From: Mesostigma viride
Lineage: Eukaryota > Streptophyta > Mesostigmatophyceae > Mesostigmatales > Mesostigmataceae
DNA length: 64,000 nt
Reading direction: 5' to 3'
Assembly (NCBI GenBank): GCA_009746045.1
Contig: RPFO01000667.1
Location: forward strand, 7,069,046 to 7,133,045
The translations under genes were made by a program, and so were the position numbers. This document shows positions 30,301 to 38,775 of this stretch, one piece after another (positions within the stretch are counted from its first letter, which is position 1; each line of letters starts with the position of its first letter). Under the pieces are notes generated by a model, which was not told the origin of the DNA, ran no database searches, and saw only the letters and a program-made list of their open reading frames with translations.

Positions 30301-30534
30301 TCTCTAGCTAGACAAATGTAGCCGCGTCCATAATGCCCCCCTGATTAATTGCGTCCGAGCGGGCCGTCCCATGCTTCTTTCTTGTACATGTATTTCTCTC
30401 TTGTTTCTTATCGTGATCGCGTCCAGTGGGGCAACGACGCGGCCGTGTACTCGCGGGACAAGGCGGTCGCCACCTTCCTGAAGACACACATCCAGGAGGC
30501 GCCTGCACCCAAGAAGCGGGTTCGTAGTAGATAG
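12316..30534 (+). CDS. Ankyrin-repeat protein, one repeat per exon, 5' end uncertain
   Basis: Ten exons with GT-AG borders, all phase 0: 12316-12414, 22009-22080, 22985-23101, 24172-24270, 26714-26812, 27519-27617, 28059-28157, 29140-29238, 29665-29763 and the terminal 30427-30534 (stop TAG). Seven are exactly 99 nt, encoding one 33-residue ankyrin repeat such as DGETPLHLAAYSGNLELVQW and usually ending in K-D-K at the splice site. Exon 22009-22080 is not ankyrin-like (Pro/Asp/Glu-rich), and the last exon ends in a basic tail (KKRVRSR). Ankyrin repeats bind protein partners; the partner is unknown. The 9.6-kb first visible intron is almost all minisatellite. A signal or membrane segment could be in the missing 5' exons. 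Exon borders were read by eye; expression is not shown. Confidence 0.85.
12930..21883. repeat. 9-kb minisatellite of 54/60-bp units
   Basis: About 160 head-to-tail copies of a unit containing CCATGACCACCGAACCTAGG, CTATAACAGCAATCTTGAAC and AACAGCACAGTTT. A CAACAG duplication makes the 60-bp form. Recurrent variants are CTAGG/CTGGG, ATAAC/ATGAC, CACAG/CATAG and AACAGC/AAAAGC. It lies wholly inside the ankyrin intron 12,415-22,008. Since both unit lengths are multiples of three, the minus strand is open for up to 1,819 codons; that frame is best treated as non-coding. Confidence 0.97.
22129..22535. repeat. (GGA)n purine tract
   Basis: About 400 bp of GGA/GAGGA, broken only by a few CGA triplets, inside the ankyrin intron 22,081-22,984. 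One strand is nearly all purine, so poly-Gly, poly-Pro and poly-Leu frames are artefacts. Confidence 0.97.
24699..26162. repeat. 34-bp minisatellite in an ankyrin intron
   Basis: About 43 copies of a 34-bp unit made of two related parts (GGATCGTGGGCATCA and GYATCGTGGGTGGGCATCA), between ankyrin exons 24172-24270 and 26714-26812. Early copies carry GCATCG, later ones mostly GTATCG. All three plus frames stay open because 34 is not a multiple of three and no unit contains a stop in any frame. Confidence 0.95.
27372..27545. repeat. Tandem copies of an ankyrin exon 5' edge
   Basis: The block CAGGACGGGGAGACCGCCCT occurs at about 27,379, a degraded form at about 27,449, and the true exon start (CAG then AATGGCGAGACCGCCCTCC) at 27,516. 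Between them, CATGCCTTCCACTTG-type sequence repeats with a period of about 70 bp. Only the last copy continues into a full ankyrin repeat. Confidence 0.8.
29025..29160. repeat. Duplicated acceptor region of the ankyrin exon at 29,140
   Basis: TTGGGGCCCCTTGCRTCACA followed by TATGCAG and TTGGGCGKACCGCGCTC appears first at about 29,031-29,080 and again at 29,101-29,155. The second leads into the real exon 29140-29238; the first breaks down after about 20 exon bases. Confidence 0.8.
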
Positions 30535-32592
30535 TGACTGTACTGTACTGGAAAATGAAACTAACCATGTGGTTAATGTTTATCTACTTTATGTGATGAA
30601 CATATACGCCATTTTTTAATTATACATTCTAATGTTCCGTCCTTGATGTATGCCATGTCTGCGGATCGAGCAGGGATTGAGACGCGTGCAGATTTACTTG
30701 GTTGGCAGGTAGATCAGACTCGGGCGACGAGACAGCCCTCTACTTGTGGTCTAGTATGGAATGTATGGCAGTAGTGGCCATGAGCGACTTGATGCATGCA
30801 GACAAAATACCCGGTACGAATCACAGGTGGCTCCAATCATTCAATGGACTGATGGCTGATGGCACTGCATGCAGCAGCCTCGGATCAGGATTCCCAAACC
30901 CCCTGGCACCAGTTTAGGCAACTTATATTCCTCCTCAGATATTATATTAATTTAGCCTAGGATACCGTACCTGTTGCTCTGATGGCTCTCTGACATGCCG
31001 ATGGCTTATTATCGCATGTGCGAGCGCATGGTTCCTTTCCCACCGTGCTTTTGAACAGACTTCGCCCGTGTGCAAAATTGCTGCTGGAGTTGCTCTACTC
31101 GGTAAGTGTGATTCTTCTTGTTTCCAGATGGGATGCATGTATAATGAGAGGGAATAGCCGGCAATTAGCAAAGAAGGCATATAAGGGAAGCAGAGGCTGC
31201 TTTGTCCCGCGAATCGATACATAACATGCTGAGTTCTGCCTCCGTCTGCGTGTACGTCTGCCTGGAATTGCCATGCTTTTGCAAATTATATGTGGATACA
31301 CGGTTGGCCATCCTGTAAGAGTGTGCTAAATTTTCCAGATGCCAGTTGGCAGCAATTCTATGACACCTGCCCTATTGGTTCCTCTTTCCAAGGGCTTACT
31401 TTGCTTACATGGTGTACACGCTGATACATGCAAATGTGGCGTGATGCTTCTCTTTGACGGCCTATGATGATTGGGTTAATGCTTACACTTTGGGCAGGCT
31501 TGGCCGGCGCATCTGTTGTGTTTATTTCAGGCCTGACAGCACATTATATGAATGATCCAATGAGACTTAAGGGGAGGTGGCACCCAAAAACCCTTAAAAA
31601 TTGACCTATGCTAATATCACTTGAAATTCATTTGCACAATGCTAAGTTATGATTGTGGGCACTAAATAACATCTCTGGTGAGTTGTCCATGCACTTGTTG
31701 GGGGTACTACCCCCATATATACACCAATAATGCGCTATAAATAGCAAAAGACGCTAATTAGGGCTGGGTACGCCCCAGCCAATGCACACATTTATTTGCA
31801 AAACTGTCTGCAGCGTTTTTAGTTCCCTGAGTTTGTAGCTTGCTGAGCTATTTACATCATGGAAAGGGCAAAACCTCGAACAGTTATTAATTTCCCCGCA
31901 AAAAGACCCTTTTTTTACCGGACATTGGGAATAACTTTTTATAAACACGTCAAAAAAATACTTTTTTCTGCAGCGAAAATCCGTCTAACAGGGGGACAAC
32001 TGTCTTCCAAGTCCCAGGTCATTCCGACAAGTCTAGCTCAAGTTATAAAGTTAAACGTGCTAAAACCTGAACATAAGCTAAAGGAGGTTTTTCTTTGTAC
32101 AAGGCCAGTTAGGCATGATCTTTTCCATCCTAAAAGCCTGAAAGCATGCCCTACTCGATCACAATACATAAGCAAACAGCTAGGCACCTCATCTGCCCTC
32201 ACCTGCCCTCGGCATGGCCAACCTTGCCAGCCCAAGCATAGCAACACGATCGTTAGGCATACATGCCAAGAGAGCATACACAATAGTCAACCCAAGGTTA
32301 CCTTGTAAACTTCATGATTAGAACTCAGCAAATCTATGACCAAAAGCACATATAAATAACTCTAGCTAGCACACTGATGACGACACATGCTCACGGTTTG
32401 GGGTCACTGTGACACGCACTGATGGGTTCCCTAGACGACCACCTGACAGGCGCTAAGGACCACTCAGTAACCAAGTTAACACAATTACACTTTACATGCC
32501 ATCCAACATGCATCAAATACATGCTGAATATGTTATGAAGTACAAAGGGGTGGCCACACACCTCATACACCTTCACCCTCCCTCGAGCATGG
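30535..32592. other. Intergenic region, no gene recognised
   Basis: AT-rich DNA with only short open frames. A possible small exon (31,059-31,101, acceptor gaacag, donor gtaagt) has no supported partner. At about 31,763-31,783 a GGCTGGG/CCCAGCC hairpin is visible. Nothing else supportable. Confidence 0.4.
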
Positions 32593-33376
32593 CCAGATTT
32601 AAATGCAACGTGCGGTTTGAGGCAGGGGAAAACATGCGTGGACGATAGGAATTATAGCACCGGCGGGCTTCAAAGTGCCGGACGGCAGGCGGTACCACCA
32701 CTCCGTGGCAGCTTGGCCCAGTTTGCTACCGGCTGGCACACGTTTTCAGTGAATTTTGGGCTCCAGATTTAAATGCAACGTGCGGTTTGAGGCAGGGGAA
32801 AACATGCGTGGACGATAGGAATTATAGCACCGGCGGGCTTCAAAGTGCCGGACGGCAGGCGGTACCACCATTCCGTGGCAGCTTGGCCCAGTTTGCTACC
32901 GGCTGGCACACGTTTTCAGTGAATTTTGGGCTCCAGATTTAAATGCAACGTGCGGTTTGAGGCAGGGGAAAACATGCGTGGACGATAGGAATTATAGCAC
33001 CGGCGGGCTTCAAAGTGCCGGACGGCAGGCGGTACCACCATTCCGTGGCAGCTTGGCCCAGTTTGCTACCGGCTGGCACACGTTTTCAGTGAATTTTGGG
33101 CTCCAGATTTAAATGCAACGTGCGGTTTGAGGCAGGGGAAAACATGCGTGGACGATAGGAATTATAGCACCGGCGGGCTTCAAAGTGCCGGACGGCAGGC
33201 GGTACCACCATTCCGTGGCAGCTTGGCCCAGTTTGCTACCGGCTGGCACACGTTTTCAGTGAATTTTGGGCTCCAGATTTAAATGCAACGTGCGGTTTGA
33301 GGCAGGGGAAAACATGCGTGGACGATAGGAATTATAGCACCGGCGGGCTTCAAAGTGCCGGACGGCAGGCGGTACC
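32593..33376 (+). repeat. Tandem 170-bp monomers forming the 5' end of a retrotransposon
   Basis: Units begin CCAGATTTAAATGCAACGTG at 32,593, 32,763, 32,933, 33,103 and 33,273, an exact 170-bp period. Four units are complete. The fifth runs about 104 bp and passes at GGTACC (about 33,376) into the retrotransposon leader. Copies are nearly identical; the first has CCACTCCG where later ones have CCATTCCG. Position and orientation suggest promoter-bearing monomers like those of rodent L1 elements; this role is inferred. Confidence 0.85.
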
Positions 33377-33488
33377 GCGACCGCAGCGCGTTGGGGGGCT
33401 GCCGCCCCCCAAACCCCCGCGTGGGGGGCTCCGCCCCCCACACCCCCCCCCCCCCCCTCGGTGGCTGCCACGCCTGCCCTGATTGTTC

Positions 33489-36480
33489 ATGGACGACCCA
33501 CGACCCCCTTCGCCCAACGGCTCCCCCGCTCCCCGGTTGGCGCCTCGGCGGTCCTCTCGGCTTGCGGCCCTTCTTGCGGAGGTGGGCGACCCGGCTGCGG
33601 GGGGCTCGGGCGCCCCGGTCTCCCCCTCCTTGGTCTGCGAGGTCTGCCGGAGCGGGCACCGCGGGCACCACATGTTAGTTTGTGATGCTTGCAATTCCGG
33701 GTGGCACTTGCAGTGTCTTACTCCCCGGCTCTACCGGGTCCCGCCGGGCTCCTGGACGTGCCCGCGCTGTCCCCCCCGGCGGGCCCCCGGGCTGCCCTCC
33801 CCGCTGGGTGCTCCGGCCCCCTGCCCCGTGTGCCCCCCTGCCGAGGCCCTCGGGGCGGGCCGTGGCCTGCCCGATGGGGCCGCCGTTGCTCGGGCCCTGG
33901 CGCCCTCGGCCCCGGGGCCCCACCCGTCGCCTGGCCCCGCCGACGGGGGCGCGGCGCTGTCGCCTGGGCTGGGCCCGGCCGACCCCCGGCGGGCCTGGCG
34001 ACCCCGGCGCCCGCCCCCGGCCCCTCGCTCCCCGACGCTCTGGCCTCCCTTCCCCCGGCCGCGGTTGGCCACCCAGCCGCCACCCCCGTCCTTGCCGCGT
34101 GGGACGGCGGCCCCCGGGCCCACGCGTTCACCTCGTGGCCGCCCTCGCACATTGTCGGCGTGGTGGGCCGCGCCACCTTTTCTTGGGCGTACTGCCCTTT
34201 GTTGCTGGACGCGGTCGGGTCCAGGCCGCCTTCCCCTCGCTCCCTAGGCCCCCGGCCTTCCTGGCCCTAGTTGCGCAGGTGCGGGCGACATTTCTTTCCG
34301 CCGCCCCCCGGTGACGGCCTCGACTCTTTGGGGGTATGTCTTGGAAGGATATCACGCCGGCTGCCGGCTGCCGTGGCATCTCCCGGCCGCCCGGCAGGAA
34401 GAGCTGCTTTCCCTGGACGAGCGGGTGGGTCAGGAGGTGGTCGAGTTCGTCACGGCGGTGGCTCGAGACGCACAGGTCTCGGTGCGGGCGGCCTACCTCG
34501 CGGGCGGCGCCGACCTGGGCCTCATGTCCCCGCGGCAGCTTCGCCTCTTCTTGGACGCCCAGGCCCCGCCTCCCGGCCCGGTTGCCAGTGGGGGCTTTCT
34601 CATCACCTCCCTCAGCCTGGCGCAGGCCGCCATGCTGCGTGTGGAGTTCGGGGCCCCCATCGCGGTTCAGGGCGGCCAGGCCATCTTGGTGGACTCGGCC
34701 GGGCGCGCCCAGCCCCTAACCGCGGGGACGCCTGTTTCTGCCTTCCTCCACGACATCCTGGAGTTGGCAGGCATCCCGCACGAATGGCACCCCGCGGCTG
34801 ACCAACCGGTCGGCATCCTCTCGCGCGCCCAGATTGCGCTCTCCCGGGTTGCTGGGAGGCCGGCTGGGACCCGCCCCCCCTCATGTCCGGTCCCTTCTGG
34901 AGGGGGACGACCCCGAGTCGGGCTCCTGTGCCATCTGCCTTGAGCCCTTCCGGCCGGGGGATGGCTTGTGTCGCCTGCCCGCGTGCGGCCACACATTCCA
35001 TCAAGCGTGCATCGCGCGCAGCTTGCTCCACTCCGTGCCGCGCTGCCCGTTGTGCCGGGCTGTTGTGCCGCCCCCTGGGACTGCGCTTCCTCTCGGCCCG
35101 CCCCCGGTCTCGCTGGGTCCCCTGCCGGGTCCCCACCGGGCCCCGGGGCCAGCTGCCTCCCCGACCCCTCGGCCGCCGCCCCCGGCCTCGTTGCCGGGGC
35201 CTGGGGTGGTCGCGGGCGCGCTGGCGAGTCCCCCTGGGAGGGGCGCCGGCGTTCTCGATCCCCCTCCGCTGGGGGTCTCCCCGGTGGGCACTGCCTCCTC
35301 CGTGGCCCCGGCGGGCCTGCCGGGCGCTGGTCGGGTCGTGGTGCGCGCGCCTGCCGGCCCGGCTGGGGAGACGCCGCAGGCCCCACGTCCTGCCTTTGCT
35401 GGCGCCGCTCCCCGCCACTCAGCGCCCGCCGACGGCCTTCACCGGTGTGCCGTGCTGCTTCCCACGGGGTCCCCGTGTGCGGTGTGTTCCACAACCGTAA
35501 CCTCCTCTGCCAGCACCTTCGCGCTGTGCACCCCGATCTCGGCGCGGCGGATCTGCAGGCCATGAGCTGTTACCGGTGCCCGGAAGCTCACTGCCAGCGG
35601 GTGTACTCCATTCACGGGCGCGCTCAGCACGCGCGCGCCTGTGTTGCTCAACGGCCCCTCAACCGGCCAGCAGTCCCGGCCCCCTCCCCCCTCCCGCCTC
35701 GGCTCCCACCGGCTCCCAGCCCCCGCCGCCCGACTACTCGGCCAGTTGGCGTTGGCTTGACACGGTTCCCTGGGATGCATGCGCCATCAACCCGACGTCT
35801 ACCCTGACCGACCTCCCCCACCGCGCGCGTAGCCTTTTCGCGCAATGTGCAATCGTTTCTCTCCGGCGCATGCACGCCGCTCCGGACGACCCGCTGGGCT
35901 TTAAACTGCACATGGTGACCCCCCGCCTGCTCCTCACCCCTCTCGGGCGTGGTGTGCGCGGCCTCCAGGGTGCGGTTATTGCCCGTTGCCGACGCTTTCT
36001 GCAGGGGGACTGGGAGGGGCTGTTTGGCGTGCCGCCCCCGCGCACGGCCCGGCTGTCGGGGGAGGTCAACTTCGAGCGGGTGGCCGCCGACGTCATCCGC
36101 CTCGTCCGCGAGGGGCAGCTCAGCCGGGCCATGACCCGCTTGGAAATGGCCAAGCTGCCCCCGCCAATGCGGCTACCCTGGCGGCCTTGGAGGCTCTTCA
36201 CCCTGCGGAGCCCGGATTCCAGCTGCCCGTGCCGGACCCCCTGCCGGCCCCCCTCCGGCTGGACCGCGACTGCTTCCTGGAGGTGATGCGTGCGGTCCCG
36301 CGGGCTTCCTCTACCGGGCCGTCGGGCTGGCGCTACGAGCACTTGGAGGTCCTGGTGGGGCATGGGGGCGAGGACATTCTCTTTGACACCCTCATTGACC
36401 TGGCGGCTGGTCGCGTTCCTCCCGCTGCGCGCGAGTGGTTAGCGGGCGCTCGCCTCCTCGCTCTGCTCAAGGGTGTCTTG
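33489..36480 (+). pseudogene. N-terminal half of the retrotransposon protein: PHD, RING and C2H2 fingers, frame-broken
   Basis: ATG 33489 opens a Pro/Arg-rich stretch, then a complete C4HC3 PHD finger (about 33,633-33,770: CEVC, CDAC, GWHLQC, WTCPRC). A second conserved-looking domain lies at about 34,300-34,860. A RING-H2 finger follows in another frame (about 34,930-35,055: CAIC, CGHTFHQAC, CPLC). Then come a C2H2-like finger (CQHLRAVH) and a C2HC finger (C-x4-C-x11-H-x3-C, about 35,569-35,640), and the lead-in to RT with STGPSGWRYEHLE. Frame changes near 34,100, 34,280, 34,875, 35,470, 35,690, 36,160 and 36,485 mostly sit at C or G runs. PHD fingers read histone tails and RING fingers recruit ubiquitin E2 enzymes; here both roles are inferred only. 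Confidence 0.7.
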
Positions 36481-38645
36481 CCCCCCCCGAGGGCAAGGTG
36501 CGCCCGATCGCCTGCGGTGAGGTGCTCCGCAAGCTCGTGGGCAAAGTGATCTGCCGCCAAAAGGCGCCCGAGCTCCGTGCCTTTTTCTGCCCGCCCCTCG
36601 CAGCGGGTGAGACCTCGGTGGCGGCCCAGCTGGGGGTGACGACTCCAGGCGGGGCGGATATCCTCATCCATTCGGTGCAGGCCTACCTCGAGGCCCACCC
36701 CACCCACGCTGTCGTCAAGGTCGACTGCCACAACGCGTTCAACAGTCTGTCCCGCGCCAGCATGTTTGCGGCCGTCATGGAGTCCTTCGAGGACTTGTAC
36801 GCTTGGACAGCCGTGTGCTACGGCCAGCCCGGCCAACTGGTTCACATCATGGAGGACGGCACTCGCGGCGGCCTGCTGTCGCGGTCGGGCACCCAGCAAG
36901 GGGACCCCCTGGGACCCCTGTACTTTGCCGCCCCCCTCCAGGGTTGCCTCCAAGCGGTCCATGCTGCCCACCCGGCGGTCGCTATTCAGGCCTACTTGGA
37001 TGATATCTACCTTCTGGGCCCTGTGCCGGACACCACCGCGGCTCTGCTGGCACTGCAGACCGCGGTGGCCGACATCAACCTCCAGTTGACCCTGGCCAAG
37101 TGCGCGGTGTACTCGCCCCAAGGTGATTGCTCCGGCTTTCCGCCCCAGCTCTTGGGCCGGGACGAGCGCCTCCATGGGTTGGATGTCCTCGGCGTTCCGG
37201 TTGGCGACCCCGCGTTTGTCATCGATGCTCTGCGGGCCGCCCTCGAGGCACGCACTGAGGTACTGCCCTTGATTGCGCGCCTTCATGATTCGCAGACCAA
37301 GGGTCTGCTTCTGTGGTTTTGCGCTCACCCTCGCGTCGTTCACTGGCTCCGGGGCGCTCTTCCGGCTCAGGTCCGGCTGGCCGCCGAGGGCCACGACGAA
37401 CGCATCCAGTCGGCCTTGGCGCAGCTGGTCCCGGGCCCCGACCTCCCGCCACATGCTATTCGCATTGCCTCCCTGCCTGCACGGATGGGTGGCTGCGGTC
37501 TGACTCGTGCCGCCCGGCTGGCCCCAGCAGCATTTTTGGGCTCCGTCGCTCAGTCGTGGGCGGAAAGCTGCCGGCTCCTGCCCCTTTTGGCAACGGCAGC
37601 GCCTGACCTCCTGGACCCCAGCAGCCCTTTGCCCTTCGTCACCGCCATCCAGGAGGCCTATGCTGAGATCCAGCAGGCCTGTTCTCCCGTCCGTGCCGCT
37701 CAGGCGGTACAGCGCCACCTCCCTCGCGGCACTCCCTCGGTCGCCTCCGTTCAATCTCCCGCCGCATTCCCTGCTCGCGTCATCGATAAACACCAGAAAA
37801 CCTACGCGGGTATTCTGCACACGGCTGATTGGATTGCTCTTTTCGCGGACCTCAACGCCCAGGGACGTGCGTGGCTGTTCTCGCTTTCCTTGCGGAGTGT
37901 GGGCTCGGCGTACCTTCGTGCTCTTCCCATGGCCCCCCCATTCGCCTTGGCTCCCAGCCACTACTCGGTGGCGCTCCGGCACCAGCTATTTGCCCCGCAG
38001 CCTCTTGTTCCGGCCGGGCGGCCTTGTGGTAGCTGTGGGCAGCCGCTGGATCCCACGGGGACTCACTACCTTGCCTGCATGGGGGGCCAACAGAATCAGA
38101 ATTGGTATTTGTATTTGCACACTGTCCTCCTGACGGTGGTGCTCGCCATGATTCGGTCGGTTTTCCCCCACGCGAACATCCGGTCCGAGGATGCGGATGG
38201 CGCTGCCTTCTATTCCCCCAACCACCGGCCTGACATCGTGGTGCTGGACTTTGAGGGGGGTGGCCGGCATCTGCTTATTGACGTTTCGGTGGCGCGGCCC
38301 TTGGCTCTTAGCCACGTGGCTGGGGCCTCCCTCACGGCAGGTTACACGGCGGACCGGGCGGAGCGGGCCAAGCTCCTGGCCTACGGCGACGTCGGGCACC
38401 ATCGTGTGGTGCCCTTTGTCCTGGAGGAGTTTGGGGCCATGGGGCCCCTGACCTCCGCCTTCTTCAAGGAGTGTTGCCGGCTCCGGGAGGACCGGCTGGA
38501 CCTGGAGGGCCAGCGGGCCCCATGGTCGGCGCGGACCTGGACGTCATATTGGCGTCAGCGCTTGTCGGTGGCGCTGACTCGGGCCATGGCTGACATCATG
38601 CTCCGCCGTACGCGGGCTGATTTTGCGGTGCAGCAGGGCTATTAG
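36435..38645 (+). CDS. Reverse transcriptase and restriction-like endonuclease of the R2-type element
   Basis: Continuous frame of 736 codons; the true protein enters this frame near 36,485, so the ATG at 36435 is not a start. RT blocks: KVRPIACGEVLRKLVGK, VKVDCHNAFNSLSR (Asp97), GTQQGDPLGPLYFA, and the active site YLDD at 187-190 (YLDD rather than the usual YADD). After a thumb region comes a CCHC knuckle (C531, C534, H544, C548), then RPD at 598-600, Asp616 in LLIDVSV, and a downstream Lys/Tyr region, matching the PD-(D/E)XK endonuclease of R2, R4, NeSL and CRE-type elements. Every catalytic residue I can recognise is present. Stop TAG at 38,643-38,645. Confidence 0.9.
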   Translation: MVSGRSPPRSAQGCLAPPEGKVRPIACGEVLRKLVGKVICRQKAPELRAFFCPPLAAGETSVAAQLGVTTPGGADILIHSVQAYLEAHPTHAVVKVDCHNAFNSLSRASMFAAVMESFEDLYAWTAVCYGQPGQLVHIMEDGTRGGLLSRSGTQQGDPLGPLYFAAPLQGCLQAVHAAHPAVAIQAYLDDIYLLGPVPDTTAALLALQTAVADINLQLTLAKCAVYSPQGDCSGFPPQLLGRDERLHGLDVLGVPVGDPAFVIDALRAALEARTEVLPLIARLHDSQTKGLLLWFCAHPRVVHWLRGALPAQVRLAAEGHDERIQSALAQLVPGPDLPPHAIRIASLPARMGGCGLTRAARLAPAAFLGSVAQSWAESCRLLPLLATAAPDLLDPSSPLPFVTAIQEAYAEIQQACSPVRAAQAVQRHLPRGTPSVASVQSPAAFPARVIDKHQKTYAGILHTADWIALFADLNAQGRAWLFSLSLRSVGSAYLRALPMAPPFALAPSHYSVALRHQLFAPQPLVPAGRPCGSCGQPLDPTGTHYLACMGGQQNQNWYLYLHTVLLTVVLAMIRSVFPHANIRSEDADGAAFYSPNHRPDIVVLDFEGGGRHLLIDVSVARPLALSHVAGASLTAGYTADRAERAKLLAYGDVGHHRVVPFVLEEFGAMGPLTSAFFKECCRLREDRLDLEGQRAPWSARTWTSYWRQRLSVALTRAMADIMLRRTRADFAVQQGY

Positions 38646-38775
38646 GTTCCTCCCGTTAGGCGTTTCCATTGGTCTTATCGTAGTATAGAGCTTTGACATG
38701 GCTCTGTACATAGGTTTATAGCTGGGCGTTTGCTTTGGTTTGAGTGATTTCACTCTGCTGTAAGTAATTATATTT

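Larger units (their letters stand above)
32593..38775 (+). mobile_element. R2-superfamily (restriction-like endonuclease) non-LTR retrotransposon
   Basis: Order: 170-bp monomers, leader with two GC hairpins (about 33,391-33,440), PHD finger, RING-H2 finger, C2H2/C2HC fingers, reverse transcriptase, CCHC knuckle, RPD-D endonuclease, 3' UTR, and an AT tail TAAGTAATTATATTTTTAAT near 38,763. The 3' 1.2 kb is repeated at 44,545-45,732. Such elements nick target DNA and copy their RNA onto it. A clear target-site duplication was not found; AGCATG at both ends (32,586 and 38,790) is too short to trust. Confidence 0.88.

Noticed and set aside
34612-35563. Minus-strand Arg/Gly/Pro-rich frames of 268 and 298 codons
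   Set aside because: Antisense of the RING and proline-rich part of the retrotransposon; no domain.
36333-37982. 549-codon minus-strand frame
   Set aside because: Shadow of the reverse transcriptase on the other strand; GC-rich codon bias leaves the antisense open.
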